Origin: Amphiura filiformis
Lineage: Eukaryota; Echinodermata; Ophiuroidea; Amphilepidida; Amphiuridae
Direction: 5' to 3'
NCBI RefSeq assembly: GCF_039555335.1
Contig: NC_092642.1
Location: 21,607,812 to 21,671,811 of the forward strand
Length of the DNA: 64,000 nt
In this document: positions 1 through 11,221 of the stretch, one piece after another
How positions within the stretch are numbered: the stretch's first letter is position 1
How the letters are laid out: each line of letters starts with the position of its first letter
Notes under the pieces: generated by a model
Told to the model about the DNA's origin: nothing
The model's database searches: none
What the model saw: only the letters and a program-made list of their open reading frames with translations
Translations under genes and position numbers: made by a program

Positions 1-2040
1 TTCGAGACTTGTGAATATTAAAGCAGCGGATTAACATATTGAAAGCTTCGATTGAAGTTGTGCTTGATGACGTGGTTGAAAAGATTTCAGCCAATCAAAA
101 AGGACTTAGTGATGTTATCATTGAATCAAACCGGCGGCAGAGGAGACTACAAGCTCTGCTCCCGTACCACAGATACACAACTCATTCTTGCACACCTATT
201 CATTTTCATTATCATTAAACTTTTAACCACATCAATTTACAATTGATACAGTCTTCTCTACCCTGTCTCCAAGAAAACAAAATGTTTCCATTGACCACTT
301 TGGTACTTCCCAAAATCCTCTGCAAAGCAAATTGAAATGTCATCAACTCCAGTGTGCATTCAGTATGCTCAAAGCATGCACAATGGTGCCATGCCTACAT
401 TGCCTGTGGTTTTGAGAATATGCAGTGGCATTGAGCATGCACACAAAGGCTTGGTTTCTTTGCAAAAGGCTGAGAGAATTACTGAAATGATCAACTGAGG
501 GCTAAACATGCAATTTAATGATCACAAGCTGAACATCAACACCACTAAGCGCTTGCAGTAGCAGAGTAAATGCCACATTAATGAATAAGGTTACTACATA
601 CATGAGCTGATACCTATTCAAGTGGTTCTGTTTCTCAGGTTGCAGATAACATTTGTCATAATACTAATAAAAGAGAATACAACCAGAGTAATCAAACTGA
701 TATCACAAAGATTGAACAATCATGTTGCTTTTAAAAGAATGATTGAAGCTACACAAAAATGCCATTAAATAGCATATTTTACATGTGACAGAAACGATAT
801 CAAATATTTTACAGTTGACAGAAACGATATCAAAGGTATTTCGCAGTTTATGTGTGTACCCATGCATCCATATTTTCCTCACTGCTGATTTACAAATGGC
901 ACAATGCTATAATGGCACACAACCCTATAATATTCCAAAAATTCCAAAACATCAAGTCACATCCGAAGCATAAAAAAGACAATTCTTGATGTTTTGTTTT
1001 TATGTTTTGTTTTGTTTTTGGTAAAACAAAAATCATGACTCCGATGTACAAAAAAAGTGGTCCTTAGTTCACTGTAACAGTTGAAATTTGTGTACAATCA
1101 ATTTTTTGCGTTTTGTCAATTTTGGACTGTTTCCTTACATTGACCTATACACACAAAAGGAATATGTTGTTATTTTCGTGGTAGCAGCTTGGATCACTAA
1201 AAGCACAAAAATAAATGTACCGTGAAAATGTTCACATTTACAGTACTTGTCCATCTAATTCAGCCTTCTTCCATTTGCAAGTTGCTGACATAATAACATA
1301 GATGGAACAATTTCCAGTGTTCAAATTATGGACAAGTCAAGGTAACTAACGTTATCCGGCAATCCCACAGATAACCTGGTCACAGTTTTCTTGCTTGCCT
1401 GCAATATATTTTACCCACAACTTTTAACACATGGTTTGTTCAAGCATGAGAATACACATTCAAGAAAAAATCTGGTAATTGTCAAAAAAGCTGGAAAAGC
1501 ATGTAAAGCTGTATAAAAACACCCAATAATGGGCTGAAAATAAATAAAATAGCAGAAACTTTGACATCACAACAGTCTGGTTCCAGTGTTTTTACTGGAA
1601 ATTCTCATGCTGTTTGTTTGAATGTAACAATTCTCACTACTTTTATAATGATTTAATATGCATTTTTGTGGCCTCATTTAATTTGGCCCATAAACAGGTT
1701 ATTACGACACATAAATGACATCACACCATTACCATTCTTGCTCAGAAATAGTAAATTGAAATTCACAAAGCACCTGCTTATTACTGTTTGCAAAATCAAA
1801 ATTACATATAAATTGGAAAAATAATGTTGTCAATAACCATAGTTCAATAATAATTATAATCACTGTGGTGAATGATTTTGTCAAACAGTAAGGGATTCAG
1901 TGTCAACAAATCCCAAAGATTCCAACAAGACATATTTACAAGAACCACTCCATAGGTGCATGATCCTTCTAAACAACGTAGTGGAAAAAAATATTGATTC
2001 TCATTATTATTTGCATGCAGCTTGAAATAATTGAACTTCT
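1..2040. other. Intergenic, no gene recognised
   Basis: AT-rich non-coding DNA. Only short reading frames without recognisable protein features occur, and no repeat with clear ends was seen. It lies downstream of the FAM169-type gene, which ends at 8161 on the minus strand. Confidence 0.6.
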
Positions 2041-2249
2041 AAGGGCCTATTTCTCATAGCATAGCTAGTGGTCAGGCTTCCTAAGCCATCAGGCTTTAGC
2101 CCAATAGTCCTATATACCATTGCTTACAATAATTTCACACCATATATTGACTAGAAAGATAAATCAATAAAATGGATCCACATTGGTAGGGCTAACCTGC
2201 TAGCTTAGGAAGCCTTACCACAAGCTAAGCTTCAAGAAATCGGACCTAT
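2041..2249. mobile_element. Palindromic MITE, about 210 bp
   Basis: The left arm (GGGCCTATTTCTCATAGC, then CAGGCTTCCTAAGC) reappears inverted on the right (GCTTAGGAAGCCTTACC, ending in CGGACCTA). The arms are about 45 bp and imperfect, and there is no coding content. The structure fits a non-autonomous DNA transposon. The superfamily is not resolved. Confidence 0.6.
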
Positions 2250-2628
2250 GAAACTTAGTAAACACATGAACATGTACACTGTACAGTACACATTGTACAC
2301 ATTTAAATTGGTCAGCACACAAGGGTGTGCGCAAAGTAGCAGGTAAAACCGTAGAGTCAATTAAGCAGAAAGTAATGCATGAAGAGACCCAGTGTCCCAA
2401 TCTTGTCCTGGATGGGATGTGAGGCTGGGAATCTGAAAACTGAAAAATGTAATTTTGTTTCTCCAAAAACTATCAAAGATGAGAAATAGATACATTATAC
2501 ACTTTACAATCACAGCATATTGTAAATGTGACATGTTCAGTGAAGTCAACAATTTGAGATATATTAACACCAATTTTATCATGGAAATTGGTAACCAAAT
2601 TTGTACTTATACCTCCTCCACCTCTTAT

Positions 2629-2930
2629 TGAAAGGGCATTTTATGATTCACAGCCTCATCCCCCCAACTTACTCCAAGAAAGTTGAGATTTTTATACCAT
2701 CAGAAATCCAAGTTTTCTTGCAGATTAGGTCATATTGCTCACTTTGAATTTTCTGGCTTTCAACAGCCAGAAATGACAACGGAGTATGGGGCGCTATAAT
2801 AAATGTAATTATTACTTGCAAATTCAATGTCGGAATAAATTGAAATTTTGGAAATAAGCTTTTTTTCATTGAAATCTATTGAACCATACCCTGAAAAGAG
2901 GATGCTAAAATCATGAAATGCGCCTTTAAG
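2629..2930. mobile_element. MITE of the GGGCATTTTATGATTCAC family, copy 1
   Basis: The ends are inverted: AAAGGGCATTTTATGATT on the left and AATCATGAAATGCGCCTTT on the right. Related copies lie at 12304-12636 and, split in two, at 22324-22397 plus 26020-26103. All share the phrase 'GAGGCTGTGGATCAC' on one arm and 'AAAAATCTCAACTT' inside. Confidence 0.6.
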
Positions 2931-3414
2931 ACAAAATGAAGGAGTCATTTATGTGATTATCTTGGGCTACTACATACATGACTAGATTTTATGGGACTGA
3001 ATAACTACAGTATGATACTACCATGTCAAGATGATGATTGTAATCAGCCTGAGATTGATTCAATCCACACCAGCAAATCAAGCCTTCCCATGATGCCAGC
3101 TTAAAGTCAAACTACAGATTGATCAGCTCGTAATAGACAGTTGCAGTAATGCAGTATTTTTGCAAAGACCTTTTGCACTGGCTGTCCAGATCATAGGGTA
3201 AAAAACTAGGTCACGCTTGCATCATGTGATGCTACACAGCTTTTTCGGAGAAAAAAAAAAAAAAAATGTGATGATCTGATCGATTAACCAATTGGAAATC
3301 CACTTCATGTTTACCCTGCAAACAGTGTCAATTCAGGCAGTGCGAAGGATCTCTGCAAAATCCTGTACTTCAACCCTCATCAAAATAAGTCATTATTTGG
3401 CAAAAATACACATT

Positions 3415-3694
3415 GGGCTATTCCATTTAAAATCCACACTAGCCCTGTGGAAGATTTTGGAAATATCTTCCACAGGGGGAGTATGTTTTTCAAATGTAAT
3501 TGGTCTCGGTTAATCATTTTGAAATCCATACTCCCCCTGTATTACGGCTTTGTCTATATCTTCCACAACTGGAGCGAGTGTTTCAAATAGAAGTTACCCA
3601 ATTGTATATTCTATTCAAAACTCATACTCCCTCTGTGGAATAGTTTAGCTAAATCTTCCACAGGGGTAGTGTGGATTGCAAATGGAATAGCCCA
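3415..3694. mobile_element. Palindromic MITE family Y (GGGCTATTCCA ends), copy 1
   Basis: It begins GGGCTATTCCATTTAAAATC and ends with the inverse, AATGGAATAGCCCA. Inside, the 'CCCTGTGGAAGAT' motif is repeated four times in alternating orientation, which gives a folded four-arm design. Other copies are at 5329-5518, 13551-13743, 47769-47942, 50051-50212, 57703-58246 (split) and 62783-62972. Confidence 0.75.
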
Positions 3695-5328
3695 TTATTT
3701 GCCCTAAAATAATGCATCATGGGAAGGCATGCATTTCTGCTGTGGATTCAATACAAAGATCCCTGAAAATATTTGAAAGATTTGGATCTATAATAATAAG
3801 GTCATTTCTTATTCATGATGTGGCAGTGCATCAGCTTCCTGCTTTTAAAATTGTAATAACATCCAAGGCACAATACTTCAGATATTTTGCACATGACCAG
3901 TACATGCTACACTTTGATGCAGTGATAACAATTCTTGCAGGGAACAGGAACTTACACAAATTCCTCTTTACTAAGGTGAACCTCTTCTTATTTTTTATTA
4001 TGCATTGTCCTTCTATGAGTCCTACCCTTTTCATTCATTTTCTTGTACTTTTTTTTCTTTTTTAGTCAATGCCTGTAACCCACAAAGTACTTGCAAACCA
4101 CATCTGGGTAACGACCCACTCTGGGAATGAATTAATGTGGGAAGTATATGCATATCTGAAGAATGTTGCCAAAGATGTCACACTTTGGGCACTTTTTATA
4201 TGGATCTAATACTAGGGAGACGTATTTATTGAATTAGAAGTACAGTTACCATATAACTGGATAGATTGACTGGTTGATGATCGATGGATCAATATAAAAT
4301 TCAAATTGTCCTTGTCAATGATGTTCAATTTGATTGGTTAGTTGATTGATTGATACCAGCTTGAATATATCTGTATATCAATCAGAGTGAACATATTTTC
4401 AGTGATTTTCTTTTACACTAATTTAGATATAATATTGTTGAAATTTCACACTTCTTGAGACAATTCTCAAGTTCAACTCTACATGATGTTGAGGTCAATT
4501 TCATTTCACAAAGGCACTAAGGTTGAATACATCTTCCTGTACATATACTTGTCAGATACAAGATTTCAAAGTATTTTCAAAGTCTTCCACAAATTGTGCC
4601 TGAGCAATCAAAATAAGGACAATGTCATTAAAGGGGCGTCACATTTTTGAACAGGGGGCATTAATTAGGTCTTTTTTACAATGGTAATTCCCATTACAAA
4701 ACATTAATAATACCTGCATAACTCGCTTCACGAGGATGTCGACTGCAGGCGACATGTTTCAAAACAAATTTTAAAATTCAAAATTTCAGAAATGCAAATT
4801 TTCATGACCACATTTGGAATCAGCATGAAAAATGCATTAAAAGGAGTACAAACAAGCCTAGTATTGGTTCAGTAGTTCTTAAGATAGCTCTTGATACTTT
4901 GAGAAAATATTTCAAAACTTTTTACGTTGAAGCGCATGGCTAGCACGCAGAGCATTAAAGTGTTGTGGTGCTCCACAAACAAGAAACTGCTACCAATACT
5001 GTAAACACGGTCGCTAACAATGGCAGCACACATCGTGATCGGCGATATCATCTTCCAAAATACAGTGTGATTTTTGACAGCAAATTACGGAACAGTTCGG
5101 TTGAAAAAATGGTGGGGGGTTTATTAGAGAATGTTATGGTATTCAGATTTATGCATCCCTTTCAATCAAAATGTGACGCAAGTCAGTCAAATAATTGTTG
5201 GAAACAGTGGGTATTCAAACGATAACAAATATGAAGATTTGAATGGTAAATCAGCTCATTTAAACTCAAAAACAAGTTTTGTAACATTGTCCATATATTG
5301 CTTGATCAGGTCAAAATTAAGCATCAGG
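3695..5328. other. Intergenic, no gene recognised
   Basis: Non-coding DNA between two family-Y MITEs. The reading frame at 3712-4065 resembles no known protein and has low-complexity Phe-rich ends, so I do not call it a gene. Confidence 0.5.
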
Positions 5329-5518
5329 CGATTCCATTTGAAATCCATACACCCCTAAGGAAAATACAACCTTAATATTCCACACAGGGAGCGTGAATTT
5401 CAAATGGGGTTACCTGAATGAGCGACGACTCTATTTGAAATCTACACCCCTGAGTGGGAGATTAAGGTCATTTTTTTCCATAAAGGGATGTATGGATTTC
5501 AACTGGATTAGCTCATTA
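5329..5518. mobile_element. Palindromic MITE family Y, copy 2
   Basis: It has the 'GATTCCATTTGAAATCC' start and 'TTTCAACTGGATTAGC' end of the family, with the inner inverted motifs GAATTTCAAATGGGG and TTTGAAATCTACACC. It is diverged from the other copies. Confidence 0.7.
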
Positions 5519-7238
5519 TACTCTAGAGTGATATTGTGCATGTGCATAAACCCGAAGAATGGAAAGATTGTGTGCGTGTTACAATCAAGCACAGTGTATC
5601 AATAACAAAATGCACCAATTTGTAGTGCACTACACACAGGCATAAAATCACAAGCCTCAGCACACTTGACCGGAATTTGCTAACCACTGCGGCCCAAGAC
5701 ACACTATATAAAATCCATTTATCAACCATCAGAGATTTGCAGCTTGGAAGCGCACACCCTATACATACATACACAACCATCAGTGAGGATCAGTTCCCGA
5801 GTTTTGCATGGGTAACCAAGAACACACTTGTCTTGATGTCAATATGCTGATATAAATCCACCTTCAACAATACAATACAATACAAAATTCCAATAAAAAA
5901 AGTTTTTATCATTTTGTGGCCAAAAATATAGGATAAATAGAGGAAAAAAAAAAGACTTTCGGCAACAATGAGTTCATAAATTGTTCATACCTAATCTAGA
6001 TGTATTAAAAAGAATTATGCTATTGCAAGAATAATCTCTACTTGTTTTATCAATACTCAACACATATGCACAATGCATACCATACATAACAAATGCACAG
6101 GGATGCATTTTACTACATTTTTTGATGTATTAAGTACTTTCTCAGGTCGTAAGTCCACATCCATTGTATCCCGTAACATAAATCCCATGGAAGAATTACG
6201 ATGGATATATGACTCACAACTGGGGAAGGACATAGGACATGCATCACAAATGTTAGCAAAATGTACCCTCATCATGCTGGTCCCTTAAAGTTACCAACTA
6301 GTTTCAAAATTCGCAGTGATCAATTCTTACTAAAAATAAAAAAAAAATAAAGTCTTGTCTTTGTTATAAATTATTTTGGCTGATATAATATTACATTGAT
6401 TATTCAAGTGACAGATTATTCATTGCTTCCAGTAAGAAAACAGTGTTGGCCTTGAGACTAAAATACTGGCATATCATTTGTGTAAACCAAATAACATGCA
6501 TTTTACACAAAGGATAAACCAAAATACTTATACAGTGTCTTAACTAGCTACCCATTCATCCTTTCATTGACCAACTTTTTAACATTATGTTTCAGTATGT
6601 ATTGAAAAGTTCTGTACACTCCTGTTAAAATTCTGGCGACAAAATTCACAGCATATCTGATCTTATTGAACCCCAACAAGGCTGCAGAAACCTGGATAGT
6701 GTTTGCAGGTTTACAGATAGGAAGAGGAAATTTCCCAGCAGCCTGGGATTGAGAGGGCCTGAGCCAAAGACCAAAGATTAGATCACTTTAAACAAGCAGG
6801 ACCAATTTGATGTAAAAACAGCATTTCCTAAAACACCCAATCTTTGAGTTGTCTCTAATCTCTATTGAGTTTGAATTTTCATCAACCACTGGGGCCAGCT
6901 CAGTAGTTCACATGATAGGCAAATCTCAGTATTTAGCCAATTAAGACACTGCTGCATACAAGGCTGGCTGTAAGAACTTTCCAATTATTGTATACAACTA
7001 ACAATTACAATACAACAGGATATCCAGTCAAAAGTTTCCTTAAGAAATTCACTTGAGAGCACTTTGTCACAATCACACAACACACAGTAACAAACATGTT
7101 CAAAGGTTTAAATTGAAAAAGATGTAAAATCAAAATCATGTTCAATATACTTCAGCTTTCAATTCTGAAATAGGCGTCAGCATCACACATTGCCATGACA
7201 ACAGATGGCATGCTGCAGTTGAAAGATTTCTCACTTAT
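5519..7238. other. Intergenic, no gene recognised
   Basis: AT-rich DNA with short repeats such as (AATAC)n near 5868-5885. No gene, RNA gene or bounded repeat was recognised. Confidence 0.5.
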
Positions 7239-7576
7239 GCAGGTTTCATACTTTCCTGCCGCTTGCCGCTTTGCCGCTCTGAAGATGATTTTACTTCACT
7301 GCGCAATCTCACCAAAAACGCTAGCGGTGACCAGCGGCAAGCCGATATATCGATCACTCCACTGCATTGCCGGGGTGGCAGCACCACTGGAAGTTGAATT
7401 CAAGTCAACTCGGGAATAAAATACAATTTTGGAGTGGTGCTGAGCAGCAAGTGTGGCTTTCAGAGTCATACCACTGATGCTCAGCAGTGTGTCGTTCCGC
7501 TTGCATAAAATACAAGTGGCATGATGAAGCATCATGTTGCTCAGCGGCAAGCGGCAGAAAGTATGAAACCAGCATT
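7239..7576. mobile_element. Palindromic MITE with GCAGGTTTCATACTTTC ends
   Basis: The left end CAGGTTTCATACTTTCC and GCCGCTTGCCGCT are mirrored at the right by AGCGGCAAGCGGCAG and AAAGTATGAAACCAGC. It is about 340 bp with no coding content, and its inner part is CG-rich compared with the flanks. Confidence 0.7.
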
Positions 7577-7929
7577 ATTATCTGTTATTCTACCTAATTA
7601 CGAGAGATCTTGCACCTGGTGTTAGCTTTTGTCCCACTTCTCACTCCCCACTTTTTTTTAGTGGTGTGTTCACCATTTGGATCTGGTTGTATCCATATAT
7701 TAATAAAGATTAAACTATATATCGGAAAGGAGAGAAGAACACGGTTTGGTCTAAACATATTCCAAAATGTATCAATTTGGTCAAAAACTACATTTACATC
7801 ACTTAATTTCAAAAAGTTTGTTTTACAAAACTTACATTTGGGTCATCATGGGACCTGCCACTTTGATATCAAATGGGTACAGATTACATGCTCAGCATGA
7901 ACGTAATAATTGCAACAATGTATGCCAAC

Positions 7930-8115
7930 AAAATATAAATGGACAAACTATCTCAACAGCAATTTCGTTATATATGGTTGAACTTTGACTTTGTTTCGAA
8001 CAAAGTTTACAAAGTTGCCAAAAAATATAAATGGACAAAACTATTTCAACTGCAATTTCGTTATAATATACGGACTTGGACTTGACTTTGTTTTGAACAA
8101 AGTTTACAAAAATGG
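7930..8115. repeat. Two-copy tandem duplication, about 90 bp unit
   Basis: The block 'ATATAAATGGACAAA ... AACAAAGTTTACAAA' occurs twice in a row (7934-8014 and about 8025-8110), with small differences. It lies just downstream of the FAM169-type stop codon, so it may be in the 3' untranslated region. Confidence 0.65.
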
Positions 8116-8160
8116 ACACATGTATAGAAAAAAGTAAAAAGTTGCACAATAAGGACTTAC

Positions 8161-11100
8161 TTAATCTTTGTTATGTTCACCCTGTATGAAGTGGATGGCA
8201 AATTCATATTTATCCCTGCACACAAGCCCGCACCTGTTGCACTCAAAGGCACTTCTCCTTCCGTGACATCCCATATGTAACACATACATCACACTATCAG
8301 TGAACATAATATCGCAATGCTCACATGAGTAGCTGCTTGTCTGTGTGTTGCGATAGTTAACCCTTGCCCCCACACTGACCCCAACATTGATCCCTAGTTG
8401 TAACCTTAAAGCTGCTTTATTGTCAACATCATATTCTTCCTCTTCTTCATCCTCTTGGTCTCCTCTTTGGTGAGAGCTGATTTCCCCTTCTTCCCTTAAA
8501 ATGTTCCTCTGCTGCTCCTCTTCAATAGTCTGGCTTTGCGATACTCTTGATTCATGAGCGCAAGCCTGCCGGTGTGCAGCTTCCAATTTAGGTGCATGGA
8601 GCCCGGGTTCACGTAGCAGTAACTGCTTGATGAGTGAACTGCTCCCTTCAGCTGCTGCTAAGCCCCTTCCATCCCCATCTGAACTAGTACTTGCATTAGG
8701 ACTAGACACTGGAGGTGGAATGATTTCCCTCGACTGTGTAGACTCTGACACAGTTATACTTGAAGCAGCAGTAGCTTCTTGCGAATCCAGACTTGATTGG
8801 GTAAAATTATCTCGAGTAGAAGTGAAAGTATCCTGAGTCTGTAGGGGAGGTTGACCTAATGCTTCAGCTCTTGTACTTTGCTCATCGGTGATACTAGTGA
8901 ATGGTGCAACTGGCCGGATGTCGTCAAATGATGAATCGGGCGTACTAGACCGTGCTGGTGCTGAAGGATGTCTGGTTCCTCTCCGAGCGTATACTTTTCT
9001 TGGTCTTGTCCACCTGAATGTATGAAAATGACCAATGGGTGGCTCTGTAACTGGTTTATCTTGCGCTGATGCAAATGCATTGTAGCTTGTGACAGGTGGC
9101 CCTAGAAATCTTGGTGATGGTATGTGAGATGGCTGCTGCGATTGCTGTGCCATTGAATTACTGTATACATAGGATGTGCTTGTTGGTGTGTATGTCGATG
9201 TGTTGTTGATGACATTTGGCAATGTGGAACTCGGTTCCGGGACATCTACATGTCTTTGCAGCAATTCTCTAACAGTGACCCCAGTTCTACTGTTGGCATC
9301 CGAGCCCCAGAAAGTCCCTGATTCATGAGGTATGGGATCTGGCAACTGTTCCCCTGTTTGAACAGGTTGCCATATTGACCACGGAAGGATGTGTTAACCT
9401 ATCTAACCTCTCCAATGCACCTGTTCTGCGATTACGTTTCCAAGTCCTTGCAATAGCACCAGTTTCATTGTTTCTATCACTTTGTGACCTGCGCTTCTGA
9501 CCCTGCTGTCGAGATAACATGTTATAATTCTCACCTGTAAACCAGGTGCTGTAGTCACTGATGCTTGAAATGGCCTTCTCGGCCTGTCATTGAATCAGCG
9601 CTAGGTGTGTTTTGTTCACGGTTTCCCAGAATAGGAACATTTTCCACTGACTGCTGCGAGTCTGAATCACTGCCTGCAATAATTGCAGTTGGATTTTCAA
9701 CTTGAGGAGGGAAACCTGTCAAAAGAGTTGGTAACAAACCCTGTCTTTCCTTTGGCTGAGATTCACTAGCTTCTCGATTTTCTCCAGCAAGTGGATTATG
9801 AATGATCTGCACCGGATGCACAGGTCTAGATGGACGAACTGGCTGAGATGGCGATACGCACTCGTCGTCATCTTTTGTGAGAAGCTGTCTGATATGTGCA
9901 TCACTAAACCCACATGGGCTTGTCTCATCAACAGATTCAGAATTGTTCACTGTGCTACTACTATCCATAGGCTCGTCTGGGGTTCTCATGGTCTCGGCCA
10001 TTTCTGGCCTTTCAACTTTGTTCACACCCTCTTCTACCCCAATCTGCCCATCATCCATATGCTCTGATTTCACACAAACGACTGGCTTAGTTTCGTCAGA
10101 AACTGGCGTAATTTGAGAGTCTGAACTTTGGCATGTAAGAGCAGAAAAAGAAGATCATTCATATTAGGCTTAGTCTCGACTTTAACAGTTGTGCCACTAG
10201 TATGAACAGGCTCTACACCATCCTGTTGTGAGATCACTTTTGGTTTGCGTAAAAGGTTTTTTCAACAAATCGCCATTTCCTACAGGAAGCTGCTGATCCG
10301 GACTAACTTTACTACTATCACCATCCGCTGCGCAATTACTATGACCACCACCTACAGATCTATCATCATCAGCAGAGATTATAGAGGAATCAACCTCTCG
10401 TTTCCTTGCATCCCCGTTTGACTTTTCAGAGGAGTTTTGCTGCGCCTCTTTGTCAACAACTTTTGGTCTTTTTGCACTCAGATCCATTGCTGTTGTTTCT
10501 GCTTCATGTAAAGTCATATGAGCATCATCTGTCTCATATAGCACAGAGCTCGAACTGGCAATATTCTGCATTTCAATGTCCATTCGCTCTTCTGTTTTCT
10601 GATATGACTCTTCCCTACGACCGCTTTCCTCAGAGAAATTAGCCAAGGCTTCTGAGCTATCCGCGTGACATGAACCGTCTTTTGCTCCGAAAGCTAAGTT
10701 ATTTTCAGACTGTCCGTTAAAACACTCGTTCTGATGGCCGGGCGATTTCACCATGCATCCTTGGCATCTGACACCCAACTGGTGTTCATCCTTGCAATTA
10801 TTCTGACAGGATGATGCACTGCTCACACCATCGCCAACATCTTCTTGCCGCCTTGATTGCACATTTCCGTCACCACCAGAGGTGGCATCGCTTTTCACCC
10901 CTTCACTGACACCACTGTCCACTACATTAGTGGCATTTGCCTCGGCGTCTTCTGCCAGTCGTCTTGATTCCGACACACTTGCCAGCGTCTCCAGGAGTGA
11001 CGTTGTGGGAAAGGATGAGGTACTCGGAGGGGACACTAATGATGACATCTGTGGTGAAGTTGTTGATGAGGTGGTGGGTGTTGCAGAGTTTTTCTCCGAC

Positions 11101-11221
11101 TGCTTGATGACTTTTTTGGAGTGTCTCCACAGACTGACCCTGTTGTCTTCATCTCCGGGTGGTGTACAAAGCCAAAGTCTGGAGCGGTCTTCAGGATGTT
11201 TCTTCAGATAGTTGTGACAAA
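8161..11221 (-). CDS. FAM169: FAM169-type gene, giant last exon: end of core, disordered tail, two Ikaros-type C2H2 fingers
   Basis: The exon starts after TTTCTACAG with VCHNYLKKHPEDRSRLWLC, the end of the FAM169 core. A Ser/Thr-rich and acidic tail follows. 'AMDLSAKRPK' (about 10480-10500) resembles a CtBP-binding PxDLS motif next to a basic nuclear signal. 'HIRQLL' and 'LIKQLL' are IxxLL-like, and a Glu-rich run lies near 8440. The end, CEHC-x12-HMGCH then CNRC-x12-H-x5-H, has the spacing of the Ikaros/Hunchback dimerisation fingers, and TAA is at 8163-8161. Coding sense continues throughout, but the open frame changes about four times (near 10255, 10155, 9585 and 9370) with no convincing splice sites. 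That suggests assembly indels, tiny introns or decay. A GTAAGT directly after the stop could be a 3'UTR intron donor. It could be two genes, but I see no second start or N-terminal fingers. Confidence 0.75.

Noticed and set aside
3712-4065. 117-codon plus-strand frame
   Set aside because: No recognisable motif, hydrophobic low-complexity end, no splice signals in phase. It lies next to a MITE.
9323-9520. A separate small Arg-rich gene
   Set aside because: It is on the same strand and continuous in character with the long FAM169-type exon; one of its frame segments.
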